A stretch of 64,000 bases of DNA from JACMLC01 sp963817025 (GTDB taxonomy: Bacteria; Acidobacteriota; Blastocatellia; Pyrinomonadales; Pyrinomonadaceae): the NCBI GenBank assembly GCA_963817025.1, contig CAWFML010000004.1, forward strand, positions 558,001-622,000, in the 5' to 3' direction. The notes below the pieces were generated by a model. It was given only the letters and a program-made list of their open reading frames with translations. It did no database searches and had not been told where the DNA came from. Below are positions 52,043 to 60,486 of the stretch, one piece after another. How positions within the stretch are numbered: position 1 is the stretch's first letter; each line of letters opens with the position of its first letter. Position numbers and translations under genes: made by a program.

Positions 52043-53089
52043 ATGAGTGTCAAACAATTCAGACTTTCGCCAATCCTCGTCATTGCTTTTGCCTTGATTC
52101 TGTCGGGCGCGACGCTTGCGCTCGCACAGGACAGCGGCACGACCGGCGCGCAGACGCGCAGCGTCGCCAACGGTCAGAAGATGAAGGTCAAAGGCGTCGT
52201 CACGCGCCGCGACGCAGAGACGTTTACCGTTCGTGATTCTAATGGCGTGGACACGGTCGTGCGCCTGACAGACCGCACCAGCGTCAAAACCAAAGGCGGC
52301 TTTCTGCGCAGCGGCACAAACTATGGTACGACCAATATCCTGCGCGGCCTCAACGTAGAAGTCGAAGGGCGCGGCGATGCTGCGGGCCAGCTTGCCGCCG
52401 AAAAGATTCGCTTCAATGAATCAGACCTCCGCGTCGCGCGCACGGTCGAAGCAAGAGTTGATCCGGTGGAAAACCGCGTCGGCTCAGCCGAAAACAGGAT
52501 CGGTCAGGTGGAACAGAACGCGCAACGTCTCTCAGGCCAGATAGATGAGTTGGCCGCAGTAGCGAATGCTGCGGGCGGCGGCGCAAAGGCCGCACAGGAG
52601 ACCGCCGATCAAGCTGTCGCGGGCGTCAATGCCGCCAACGAGCGCATCTCCGCGCTTGACGATTACGTGGTGCAGGACGTGACGGCGATCAACTTCCGCA
52701 ACAACAGCGCGGTGCTCTCCGTACAGTCCAAACAACAGCTCGATGATCTGGCGAACAAGGCGATGACGGCTAAAGGCTACGTCATCGAAATCACAGGCTA
52801 CACGGATTCAAGCGGCAGCGTGCAGAAGAATCGCGCCCTGAGCCAGCGCAGAGCCGATGCTGTGGTGCGCTATCTCGCAGAGAATCACAGGATTCCCCTG
52901 CGCCGCATCATCACGCCGTTCGGTTATGGCGAAGCGCAGGCCGTGGCAGACAACCGCACACGCGAGGGACGCGCACAGAATCGCCGCGTCGAAGTCAAAA
53001 TCCTCGTCAGTCGCGGTCTGGTCCAACCCGCGCCGTCCATGACGACCCCCAGCAGCTCAAGCACATCGTCAACCGATAATCCGGAATAA
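52043..53089 (+). CDS. OmpA-family protein with an N-terminal DUF5666-like domain
   Basis: 348 residues. Signal peptide about 1-29 (ending LALAQ), a beta domain at about 45-110 (KGVVTRRDAETFTVRDSNG, OB-fold-like), a coiled, Gln/Ala/Asn-rich middle that repeats ENR-GxxE-N heptads (about 140-205), and an OmpA C-terminal peptidoglycan-binding domain at about 215-330 (VIEITGYTDSSGSVQKNRALSQRRADAV, GYGEAQAVADN). It would tether the outer membrane or the secreted layer to peptidoglycan; there is no beta-barrel. The start at 52043 gives a proper signal peptide. Confidence 0.87.
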   Translation: MSVKQFRLSPILVIAFALILSGATLALAQDSGTTGAQTRSVANGQKMKVKGVVTRRDAETFTVRDSNGVDTVVRLTDRTSVKTKGGFLRSGTNYGTTNILRGLNVEVEGRGDAAGQLAAEKIRFNESDLRVARTVEARVDPVENRVGSAENRIGQVEQNAQRLSGQIDELAAVANAAGGGAKAAQETADQAVAGVNAANERISALDDYVVQDVTAINFRNNSAVLSVQSKQQLDDLANKAMTAKGYVIEITGYTDSSGSVQKNRALSQRRADAVVRYLAENHRIPLRRIITPFGYGEAQAVADNRTREGRAQNRRVEVKILVSRGLVQPAPSMTTPSSSSTSSTDNPE

Positions 53090-53097
53090 GAGCGGTA

Positions 53098-53186
53098 ACA
53101 GGTGACGGGTGACAGGTGACAGGTGACAAGTAAAAGAAAGCCTTCTCCTGCTTGTCACTCGTCACCTGTCACGTGTCACTTGTTTT
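53098..53186. repeat. Family F hairpin repeat (GTGAC type)
   Basis: Three GTGACAGGTGAC-type units face CACTCGTCACCTGTCACGTG, with an AAGCCTTCTCC loop. It lies between the OmpA and VWFA genes. Confidence 0.7.
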
Positions 53187-53287
53187 TAGTTGCCAACCAT
53201 CATGCCGTCGGGCGGCATCAATAAATGCCGTAGGCTGCTGGAATGCCAGTAACACCGGGCGCGCTGGCGGCATGAGGAGTTGGTCTA

Positions 53288-54391
53288 ATGAAGGTCACTT
53301 TTAAAATCGGAAACATTTTCGCGCTCGCGCTCATTCTTGCAGCGTCCGCGCTTTTGCTGTCCACAACACGGGCTGGCGGACAAACGCCCACGCAATCAGA
53401 CGCCCTGCCATCCCAGAACAAGCCCGCGCCACAAACCACTCCGACGCCCGGAGACATCATTGACGATATTGACACTGTCAGTGTCGAATCGAATCTGGTG
53501 GTCGTGCCCGTCTCTGTCACGGATGCTGCGGGCCAGCCCGTGCTAGGCTTGACCGTCAAGGACTTCAATCTTTTGGAAGAGGGCCGCCAGCAGGAGCTGA
53601 CACAAATCGGAGACCCGGAGCAAGTGCCGCTTGAGATAGCAATCCTGCTCGATGTTTCCGGCAGCGTTGATGCGCGCTTCTCTTTTGAGCAACAGGCTGC
53701 GTCCAGTTTTCTCAAACAGGTCTTAAAGAACGGAGACCGCGCCACGGTCTTTGCCATAGACCAGAAGCCGCGTCACGAATTGAAGCTGGGGACGGGAGAA
53801 GCCGCTGCGGCCAAAGTGATGTCTATCACTCCGGCCAAAGGCCCTACGGCTTTTTATGACACTGTGATTGCGGCCTCGAACTATCTGGCCGAGAACACGC
53901 CGGAACGCCATCGCCGCGTGATCGTCGTCATCTCCGACGGCGAAGACAATTTCAGCAGCAAGGTCAAAAACTCGATTGGCACGACGCGTGAATCGCAGGA
54001 CGCCGTCACCCCGCAGGCCAAGCAGGCCATTTACAACAAGATTCTCTCGGAAGTGCAACGCGAAGTGCAGAAGGCGGAGATTGCTTTCTACTCGATCAAT
54101 CCGAGCGGCGACGGCTTGCGCCTCAACATCATCAGCAAGCGCGCACAGGAAGGCATGGAACGCCTCGCGGAAGCGACGGGCGGCACTTCCTTTGTCCCCG
54201 CCAAGGAAGAGAATTTTGAAGCTGTCTTTCGCCAGATAGCCGCCGAGCTGCGCTCGCAATACCTGCTTCAGTATTACTCGACAGACGAATCACCCACCGG
54301 CAAATATCTGCGTCTCAAGGTCTCTGTCCCCACGCGGCCACAACTCCGCGTGCGCTCACGACAGGGCTATTACGCGAAAAGAAAAGGATGA
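53288..54391 (+). CDS. Secreted VWFA-domain protein, acidobacterial type
   Basis: 367 residues. Signal peptide about 1-32, a short linker, an Ig-like strand set (VVPVSVTDAAGQPVLGLTVKDF), and a von Willebrand A domain at about 115-330 with a complete metal site: DVSGS, a Thr loop in KGPTAFYDTV and ISDGEDN. It ends in SQYLLQYY and a beta strand pair. Such VWFA-related proteins are expanded in acidobacteria, periplasmic or secreted, function unknown; protein-protein binding is likely. AGGAG precedes the ATG by seven to eight bases. The final codons AAA-AGA-AAA-GGA-TGA are the start of a family C repeat. Confidence 0.87.
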   Translation: MKVTFKIGNIFALALILAASALLLSTTRAGGQTPTQSDALPSQNKPAPQTTPTPGDIIDDIDTVSVESNLVVVPVSVTDAAGQPVLGLTVKDFNLLEEGRQQELTQIGDPEQVPLEIAILLDVSGSVDARFSFEQQAASSFLKQVLKNGDRATVFAIDQKPRHELKLGTGEAAAAKVMSITPAKGPTAFYDTVIAASNYLAENTPERHRRVIVVISDGEDNFSSKVKNSIGTTRESQDAVTPQAKQAIYNKILSEVQREVQKAEIAFYSINPSGDGLRLNIISKRAQEGMERLAEATGGTSFVPAKEENFEAVFRQIAAELRSQYLLQYYSTDESPTGKYLRLKVSVPTRPQLRVRSRQGYYAKRKG

Positions 54392-54510
54392 AGGCGAAAG
54401 GATGAAGGATGAAAAGAGTGCTATCCAAACATGAAGTAGTTATCTTCAATAGCGCTCTTTTCATCCTTGAATCATTTAGCTTCAAATAGCGTTCCCTTCC
54501 GCCTTTGATT
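54386..54510. repeat. Family C hairpin repeat at a convergent junction
   Basis: AAGGATGAAGGCGAAAGGATGA faces CATCCTTGAATC and TTCCCTTCCGCCTTTG, with the family core TGCTATCCAAACATGA and AATAGCGCTCTTTTCATC. It holds the stop codon of the VWFA gene. Confidence 0.75.
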
Positions 54511-55030
54511 AGCGCATTTCCAAAAGCACGTCCGCCAGTTGATTGACGACCGTGAGCAGTGTTCTTCCGGCCTTATCGAACTGACCTGAGGCGGCCTCGT
54601 CTTCTGCTGTCGCCGCGCCGTTGGCGACTCCGGCCAGCTTGGTGTAATAGGGCTGTAGTTCCGGCTTGAGGCGGAAATCTATTTCCAACTGATCCAGAGT
54701 CTCGCGCAGACTCATGATGCTGCTACGCACGGTGGACTTACTTCTATTCGTCTGGTCAACAACCGCCTGCGAGGCTTCGCCCCTCTGTGCGGCAGCATCT
54801 GCGGCTTCGATTCCCTTTGAGACACCGCCGAGCAGGTAGAGAAACTTCGATAAAGTCTTGATCTGTTCTGCGACGCGTTGCGCGCCCTCGCGCACAACGG
54901 GGAGAGCGCCAGCCTTGCTGGGCGTAGAAGTCGTGCTGCTTTTCTTGCCGGTCGGGCGTCGCTTCTGCGCCTGCGCGGCGGCTGGTAATAAAATCAAGCA
55001 AGCTAGAGCTAAGAGGAAAGCGCGTTTCAA
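54509..55030 (-). CDS. Secreted helical protein of unknown function
   Basis: 173 residues with a Sec signal peptide (about 1-21, ending AAQAQ). A basic, Ser/Thr/Lys-rich stretch follows (KRRPTGKKSS), then an all-helical domain from about 40 to 173 with leucine-spaced helices (IKTLSKFLYLLGGVSKGIEAAD). Periplasmic. No family recognised. A GGAGGA site lies just before the ATG. Its gene converges with the VWFA gene. Confidence 0.7.
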   Translation of the reverse strand: MKRAFLLALACLILLPAAAQAQKRRPTGKKSSTTSTPSKAGALPVVREGAQRVAEQIKTLSKFLYLLGGVSKGIEAADAAAQRGEASQAVVDQTNRSKSTVRSSIMSLRETLDQLEIDFRLKPELQPYYTKLAGVANGAATAEDEAASGQFDKAGRTLLTVVNQLADVLLEMR

Positions 55031-55077
55031 TTTAAAGTCCTCCTGAGATTTATCGAATAAGAGACAAAACTTATTCC

Positions 55078-55176
55078 TTGCGTGCTTTGCGAAACACTTT
55101 GCGGCCTTTGCGTTAAAAAGTCACTTAACCGCAAAGAACACAAAGAGGAAAACGCAAAGAACCGCAAAGAAATTTT
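55078..55176. repeat. Degenerate family A repeat
   Basis: CTTTGCGGCCTTTGCGTTAAA faces TTAACCGCAAAGAACACAAAG and AACCGCAAAGAAA. Confidence 0.55.
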
Positions 55177-55284
55177 CTGCTATCCACTATCAAATTCGCA
55201 TCAAGCTATGCTCGCAAGTGGCGCGCAGTCAAGTGCGAAACAATGTCTTGCGGCCAACGGCAGTCGTCGCCATACGGCTCTTAC

Positions 55285-55293
55285 TGCTACAAT
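55285..55293 (+). promoter_or_regulatory. Extended -10 promoter for lipB
   Basis: TGCTACAAT matches the extended -10 pattern TGnTATAAT at eight of nine positions. It would start the message about 16 bases before the ATG at 55317 and so supports that start; no -35 is evident. Confidence 0.4.
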
Positions 55294-55316
55294 ATAGCGT
55301 CCGCTTTGATCGTCTG

Positions 55317-56003
55317 ATGGTAACAGAAATCAAACACAGAGCATTGCGCGTCGAGCGTCTGGGCCGTATGGAATACGGCGCGGCCCTCGCCCTGCAAAAA
55401 GAGACCGAGCGCGCCGTTTTGACGGGCGCGCAAGCCTCTACGTTGCTTTTACTGGAACACCCGCACGTACTGACCATCGGCAGGCGTGCGACACATGCGG
55501 GCATCGTTGCTTCCGAAGAACTGCTCGCGGCGCGCGGCGTCTCCGTCTTCGAGTCCAATCGCGGCGGCAAGGTCACATATCATGGATTGGGCCAACTGGT
55601 CGGCTATCCGATTATCAACCTCAGCCCGGAGCGCGAAGACGTGCATGCGTATGTCCGCGACCTCGAAGAAGTCTTGATGCGCGTGCTTGAAGATTTCGGC
55701 ATCGAGAGCTTTCGCATCAAAGGCTTGACGGGCGTGCACACTGCGGAAGGAAAGGTTGCGGCCATCGGCGTCCACATCGCGCGCTGGATCACGACGCACG
55801 GCTTTGCGCTCAACGTCAACACAGACCTCGGCTACTTTAATCTCATCATCGCCTGCGAGGGCGAGCCGGTCACTTCGATGCAGAAACTCTTAGGGCGCGA
55901 GCTTGAACTGGCAGAAGTCGAAGAACGCATCATCGCACGCTTTGCAGAAGTCTTCGGGATGATGCCGGAAAGCGACAGGGGCGAGCACGCAATGTTAAAA
56001 TAA
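55317..56003 (+). CDS. lipB: Lipoyl(octanoyl) transferase
   Basis: 228-residue enzyme that moves octanoate from acyl-carrier protein to the lipoyl-domain lysine, first step of lipoylation. Family motifs RGGKVTYHGLGQLVGYPI, KVAAIGVHIARWITTHGFALNV (catalytic Lys in GKVAAIG) and IIACEGEPVTSM with the catalytic Cys. The frame is open for a further 33 codons upstream, but the promoter and the conserved start favour 55317. lipA follows after 33 bases, so they form an operon. Confidence 0.94.
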   Translation: MVTEIKHRALRVERLGRMEYGAALALQKETERAVLTGAQASTLLLLEHPHVLTIGRRATHAGIVASEELLAARGVSVFESNRGGKVTYHGLGQLVGYPIINLSPEREDVHAYVRDLEEVLMRVLEDFGIESFRIKGLTGVHTAEGKVAAIGVHIARWITTHGFALNVNTDLGYFNLIIACEGEPVTSMQKLLGRELELAEVEERIIARFAEVFGMMPESDRGEHAMLK

Positions 56004-56036
56004 ACGCATCTTAAAATTTTCGGAGTCATAACAAAA

Positions 56037-56990
56037 GTGGGACGCGAGCTTAAAGTTATCAGCAACAGCCAACCTTCGGCGCGCGAGCGCAAACCGAAGC
56101 CCGAATGGCTCAAGATTCGTCTGGGCGACCCGTCGAATCAGAATCACGTGCTCAAGTTGATCGAAGGCTTGAACCTGCACACCGTCTGTCAGGAGGCGCG
56201 CTGCCCGAACATTTTCGAGTGCTGGTCAGACCGCACCGCGACCTTCATGCTGGCTGGCGACATCTGCACGCGTCACTGCGGTTTCTGCGCCGTCGGCAAA
56301 GGAAAACCCGGCGCGCTCGACGCCGAAGAGCCGCGTCACGTGGCAGAGGCCGTGCGCCATCTGAATCTGGCCCACGCGGTCATTACCTCAGTCAATCGTG
56401 ACGACCTCGCGGACGGCGGCGCGCAGCACTGGGCCGAAACCATACGCGAGGTTCGCGCTCTCAATCCTGAATGCAAAGTCGAAGTCCTGATTCCTGATTT
56501 CAACGGCGACGAAGCAGCATTGAATACTGTTTTGGACGCGCAACCGGACGTGCTCAATCACAACACGGAGACCATCGCGCGGCTCTATCGCCGCGTGCGG
56601 CCTGACGCCGTTTACGTGCAGACGCTGACACTGCTTGAGCGCGCCGCGCGTCGTCGTGATGAGGAGCAGCGCGGGATGCTCACCAAGAGCGGCATCATGG
56701 TCGGCCTCGGTGAAGAGTTCGATGAAGTGGTCGAGCTGATGAAAGATTTGCGCTCGGTCTCGTGCGACATCATGACCATAGGGCAATACCTGCAACCTTA
56801 CGAGCGGCGTCTGCCGGTCGAACGCTATGTCACGCCCGCAGAGTTTGCGGAGTGGCACACAATCGGAATGAGTCTGGGCTTTCATCACGTCGAATCAAGC
56901 CCGCTCACGCGCTCCTCTTATCACGCGCGCCAGCAAACCCAGGGCACGATTATTGAATCTGACGAAGTAGAGCTTGTTTCCACGCGATAA
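56037..56990 (+). CDS. lipA: Lipoyl synthase
   Basis: 317-residue radical-SAM enzyme that inserts two sulfurs into the octanoyl group made by LipB. The auxiliary cluster binds in CQEARCPNIFEC, and the radical-SAM cluster in CTRHCGFCAV; the C-terminal RSSYHARQ serine-arginine segment that ligates the auxiliary cluster is present. The start is a GTG at 56037 with GGAG 12 bases upstream; a basic 25-residue N-terminus follows. Target: the E2 subunit of the nearby dehydrogenase. Confidence 0.95.
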   Translation: MGRELKVISNSQPSARERKPKPEWLKIRLGDPSNQNHVLKLIEGLNLHTVCQEARCPNIFECWSDRTATFMLAGDICTRHCGFCAVGKGKPGALDAEEPRHVAEAVRHLNLAHAVITSVNRDDLADGGAQHWAETIREVRALNPECKVEVLIPDFNGDEAALNTVLDAQPDVLNHNTETIARLYRRVRPDAVYVQTLTLLERAARRRDEEQRGMLTKSGIMVGLGEEFDEVVELMKDLRSVSCDIMTIGQYLQPYERRLPVERYVTPAEFAEWHTIGMSLGFHHVESSPLTRSSYHARQQTQGTIIESDEVELVSTR

Positions 56991-57050
56991 GATTTTAAAC
57001 AGCGCCCCGTCGCCTTCAATCAACGCGGCACATCGTCAACAGGAAACGCC

Positions 57051-57755
57051 ATGACAAAAAAACATGCACAGCTTTTCTCTTTGTCTGCAATGTTGCTGCT
57101 GGTCTTGAGCGTCGCGGGTTTCGCGCGCTTCAGTTATCCCGCACAGCAAACCAAGAAACAGAACGAAGTCGCCGCCGACCCCGCGCTCAAAGACCTCGCC
57201 AACTACAGGCAATGGACGCGCGTCAATGAAAAGCCGAGAGGGTCGAATAACTTCCAGATAAATCCTTCAGGCGGTTGAGACTTTGCCATGGATGACTCCG
57301 GTTCGGATGTCACACAAATCAGCACCTCGATAGGCACGACCAGAATCACACTGCCAGACCCGCCGGGCGACAAGCCGAGCGGCAAACGTAAAAATTCTGC
57401 CGGGCATGAAGAAATCTTTGCTTCCTATGGCGTCGTCTATGTCAACGAATTTGCACGGCACGCGCTTATGGAACAGAAGAAGCCGCAGTTCCCCGTCGGC
57501 TCGATCATCGTCAGAGAAAAGCTCTTGCAACCGACCGATGCCGCGCCGCAATTGCTGGTTGTGATGGTCAAGCGCGAGCGCGGTTTTAATCGCAAAGCGA
57601 ATGACTGGGAGTTTCTGATGCTGGACGGCAGCGTGAGCAGAATCACACGCCGGGAAAAGACAGGCAGTTGCCGCGACTGTCACAAGCACGAGAAGGAAAA
57701 CGATTTTGTCTTTCGCTCCTACCTGCCGGAAAAAGTTCGCCTGAGCCAAAAGTAG
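57051..57755 (+). pseudogene. Cytochrome P460-like gene interrupted by one in-frame TGA
   Basis: The frame from 57051 runs 75 codons to a TGA at 57276-57278, then continues in the same frame without another stop to 57755. Together the two parts make one coherent secreted protein of about 234 residues: signal peptide, a conserved LKDLANYRQWTRVNEKP segment, then VYVNEFARHALM, VGSIIVREKLL, MVKRERGFN and the haem c motif CRDCH (about 207-211), as in P460 family proteins (haem-c enzymes of hydroxylamine or NO-type chemistry, or unknown). The TGA follows NPSGG and precedes DFAMDD. A point nonsense mutation is the simplest explanation. An ATG at 57288 could start a second, signal-less piece. A SECIS-like hairpin follows the TGA (see findings). 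Confidence 0.7.
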
Positions 57756-57837
57756 TGTAGAGGGTCATGAGAACAACGCTATTCAGGCTTGGGAAATTGT
57801 TTAGGCTCTGACAGCAGCTTTCAATAACAAGGAACGT

Positions 57838-57903
57838 CGCGCGCAAAGGCGCAAAGAAGAAGCTCGAATCTTTTCTTTGCGCCTTTGCGCGAGACGTTCT
57901 TCG
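57838..57903. repeat. Family A hairpin repeat at a convergent junction
   Basis: CGCGCAAAGGCGCAAAGAAG faces CTTTGCGCCTTTGCGCGAGA over a short centre between the P460 and SLOG genes. Confidence 0.75.
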
Positions 57904-57929
57904 CTCGCATCAAATTGAGTGTGACCTGA

Positions 57930-58008
57930 TGCGCCCTGCCTGACGGTCGGGCTACGGCCCCTGTACTGTCGCTCACGGGGCTATAGCCCGACCGTCAGGC
58001 AGGGCGCA
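57930..58008. repeat. Long perfect hairpin, 25-bp arms
   Basis: TGCGCCCTGCCTGACGGTCG plus GGCTA pairs exactly with its reverse complement at 57984-58008; GGCCCC/GGGGC in the loop can extend the fold. It sits next to the family A hairpin at the same convergent junction. Confidence 0.85.
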
Positions 58009-58039
58009 TGCATTTGCAATCCGCTATAAAGAGTGCGCT

Positions 58040-58531
58040 TTAAGCTACAAGCAGATTCTTTGCTATCGCAATCGCTTCGTCAGGTCGCCGTGCGATGAGG
58101 ACGCTATCTTTTCCAAGCGACTGAAAGAAGGCGTTGCTCTCTTCGTTGCCGCAGAGCAGAATAACTTTCTTTCCGGCTTTCAGTGCGAGAGCAATCTCAG
58201 AGGCCGTTCCCGCGCCCATTCCGCAGGCAAAGACGATGCGGCTCGACAGCACGTTGATGTTATTTCGCGCCTGTCCCATGCCTGTGAGGATTGCTATGTC
58301 AACGGCCTCTGACATGCCGCTCGCATCCTCTGTCGGAAGAATGCCGACGGTCAAACCTCCGCCCTCTTTCGCGCCACGGCTCGCTGCGTCCATCACCCCC
58401 GCGCTGCGTCCGCCCGTCAGCAAGACCCAGCCCGCCTGCGCGATTTGACGGCCAAGCTCGAAAGCTGTTTCCAATACTTCCGCACTCGCTTCACTTCCCG
58501 GCCCTATCACACCGGCGACTGTTCTTCTCAT
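58040..58531 (-). CDS. SLOG-family (LOG/TIGR00725-like) protein
   Basis: 163 residues with a Rossmann-like nucleotide-binding fold: GVIGPGSEASAEVLE, TGGRSAGVMDAASRGAKEGGG and GMGAGTASEIALALKAGKKV. The glycine-rich GMGAGTASE loop replaces the PGGxGTxxE of LOG cytokinin-activating enzymes, so phosphoribohydrolase activity is doubtful; the TIGR00725 group is uncharacterised, and SLOG domains are also used as nucleotide sensors. GAGAAGAG precedes the ATG. A four-helix membrane protein gene lies 45 bases upstream in the same direction, and the two may be cotranscribed. Confidence 0.85.
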   Translation of the reverse strand: MRRTVAGVIGPGSEASAEVLETAFELGRQIAQAGWVLLTGGRSAGVMDAASRGAKEGGGLTVGILPTEDASGMSEAVDIAILTGMGQARNNINVLSSRIVFACGMGAGTASEIALALKAGKKVILLCGNEESNAFFQSLGKDSVLIARRPDEAIAIAKNLLVA

Positions 58532-58576
58532 CTCTTCTCAATCCTGTAAATCCTGTCTATCCCTGTTTGAATCTCA

Positions 58577-59221
58577 TCATGCCTGCTCGTAATCCGTCCC
58601 GTAGGCTTCGCGCACAGCGTTCATGATGCGCCGCTCGTAATGGCGCGTGCCGAAGTACCAGACTAGATAGACGAGATGCAGCAGCGACCATGCGCCGAGA
58701 GCTATGAAGTAATAACAGACCGGCGGAAACTCGCGCATCAAATCCTCATAAAGCTGCCACGCGCGATAGACGGAAAGCGCGATGATGACCGCGCCCAAAA
58801 GCCAGAAGTGAATCGTGATAAAGCCGATGAAAGTCTGCCGCAGCCGCAGGGTCACGCCCGCGAACTCTTTGCCGCCGAGCGGAAACAGATAGGCGGCTTC
58901 CTGTTTGTGCGCGATGAGCAAATCTTCTTTCAAGAGCCGGTTGAGTTTCTGCTCAAGCCCTGTGGCATAGATGCGCGCCCAGATAACATAAGAGAGATAG
59001 TATGCCGAATGCACGCCGACATAGATGACGTAAAACGGAATCAGCAACACGACTCCGCGCAGTGTGTCGGTCATGCTCGCCGCAGCCATCAGGATGATGA
59101 CAATGATGCTGACGATAATGAGTTCGTAGAAGAGGTTGGAATACCTGCCCTGCATCTCGCGCATCCGTTCCAGTTGATGATGCAGCGTTTGCCATTGAAG
59201 CGTGTTTTCGTTAGCAGCCAT
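58577..59221 (-). CDS. Four-helix membrane protein of unknown function
   Basis: 214 residues. Membrane segments at about 30-50, 55-80, 128-150 and 165-188; the first two form a hairpin and a helical cytosolic loop follows (ATGLEQKLNRLLKEDLLIAHKQ). Both ends are charged. No family recognised. AAGGGAGA about nine bases before the ATG supports the start. Its gene lies upstream of the SLOG protein gene; SLOG domains sometimes pair with membrane effectors, but this pair is not a known one. Confidence 0.7.
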   Translation of the reverse strand: MAANENTLQWQTLHHQLERMREMQGRYSNLFYELIIVSIIVIILMAAASMTDTLRGVVLLIPFYVIYVGVHSAYYLSYVIWARIYATGLEQKLNRLLKEDLLIAHKQEAAYLFPLGGKEFAGVTLRLRQTFIGFITIHFWLLGAVIIALSVYRAWQLYEDLMREFPPVCYYFIALGAWSLLHLVYLVWYFGTRHYERRIMNAVREAYGTDYEQA

Positions 59222-59242
59222 GCGTGTCTCCCTTCAGGAAGA

Positions 59243-59340
59243 AAGTTTCCCGCAAAGGCGCAAAGAGAAAACGCCAGAAAAATATAGATACTGACTTGAA
59301 ATCTTTGCGACTTGTCTTCTTTGCGCCTTTGCGGGAGCGT
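59243..59340. repeat. Family A hairpin repeat
   Basis: TTTCCCGCAAAGGCGCAAAGA faces CTTTGCGCCTTTGCGGGAG across about 50 bases, between divergent genes. Confidence 0.75.
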
Positions 59341-59436
59341 AATCATTTTCCAACTCATCGAATTAGAGATAAAATCTACTGCATCTTAACACGAGTTCTG
59401 TTCTCAAATTTTATCACCAGACCGGAAACACATTTT

Positions 59437-60471
59437 ATGAAAGCAGTCGTCTTTGAAAAGCACGGCGGGCCGGATGTGCTTCGATATGTGGAAACCGCAG
59501 CCCCGACCATCAAGGCCAATGAAGTGCTGGTCGAGGTGCGCGCCTGTGCGCTCAATCATCTGGATGTGTGGGCCAGACGCGGCCTGCCCGGCATAGAGAT
59601 TCCGCTGCCGCATATCCCGGGCAACGACATCGCAGGCATCGTGCGCAAAGCTGGCAAGCTTGTCACATGGGTCAAACGCGGCGATGAAGTCATGCTTCAA
59701 CCCGGCACGTCCTGCGGGCATTGCATCGAATGCCTTCGCGGCTTTGATAATCTGTGCCCTGAGTATGACATTCTGGGCTACAGGCAGCACGGAGGCTACG
59801 CGCAGTTTGTCAAAGCGCCCGGCGTGAATGTTATTCCGAAGCCGGAGAATTTAAGCTGGGAAGAGGCCGCAGCATTGCCGCTTGTGACCGTGACGGCGTG
59901 GCACATGCTGGTCACACGCGCGCAAGTCCAGCCCGGTGAAGACGTGTTGATTCATGCCGCCGGAAGCGGCGTCGGCTCTATCGGCATACAGGTCGCCAAG
60001 CTGCGCGGCGCGCGTGTGATTGCCACGGCTGGCTCTGATGAAAAGCTTCAAAAGGCGCGCGAGCTTGGCGCAGACGAAACGGTTAATTACACGGACAAGG
60101 ACTGGCCCAAAGAAGTCAGGCGGCTGACGGGCAGGCAGGGCGTGGATGTGGTCTTTGAGCATACGGGCGCGGAGACATGGCCCGGCTCGATTGCCACGCT
60201 CAAAAAGAACGGGCGGCTCGTCACCTGCGGCGCGACCAGCGGCTTTGACGCTCGCACAGACATCCGCCAACTTTTTTATCGCCACCTGACTTTCTTAGGC
60301 TCTTTCATGGGGTCGAAAGCAGAGCTACTGGATGCCATGAAATTTATCGAGCGCGGCAGCATTCGCGCCGTCATAGACCAGACGCTGCCGCTTTATGAAG
60401 CGCAACGCGCGCATGAACTGATGGAAGACCGCGCGCAGTTTGGCAAGCTCGTGCTCATTCCCCAATTCTAA
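59437..60471 (+). CDS. Zinc-type MDR alcohol dehydrogenase / quinone-oxidoreductase-like
   Basis: 344 residues of the medium-chain dehydrogenase superfamily. GroES-like N-terminal part (MKAVVFEKHGGPDVLRYVE, ALNHLDVWARRGLP), a structural-zinc loop with four Cys (SCGHCIECLRGFDNLC), and a Rossmann NAD(P) part (LIHAAGSGVGSIGIQVAKLRGARVIA). The catalytic-zinc Cys is replaced by Asn in ALNHLD, the pattern of quinone-oxidoreductase-type members, so a zinc-independent NADPH reductase is likely despite the structural-zinc loop. The start at 59437 removes a long repeat-derived extension. An isochorismatase-like gene follows after 15 bases, so they form an operon. Confidence 0.88.
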   Translation: MKAVVFEKHGGPDVLRYVETAAPTIKANEVLVEVRACALNHLDVWARRGLPGIEIPLPHIPGNDIAGIVRKAGKLVTWVKRGDEVMLQPGTSCGHCIECLRGFDNLCPEYDILGYRQHGGYAQFVKAPGVNVIPKPENLSWEEAAALPLVTVTAWHMLVTRAQVQPGEDVLIHAAGSGVGSIGIQVAKLRGARVIATAGSDEKLQKARELGADETVNYTDKDWPKEVRRLTGRQGVDVVFEHTGAETWPGSIATLKKNGRLVTCGATSGFDARTDIRQLFYRHLTFLGSFMGSKAELLDAMKFIERGSIRAVIDQTLPLYEAQRAHELMEDRAQFGKLVLIPQF

Positions 60472-60486
60472 ACAGGAGAGACTATT

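Noticed and set aside
57051..57755. Stating the P460 gene to be a selenoprotein
   Set aside because: The hairpin fits formal SECIS spacing, but such folds occur by chance and no Sec machinery is visible here. It is kept as a finding only.
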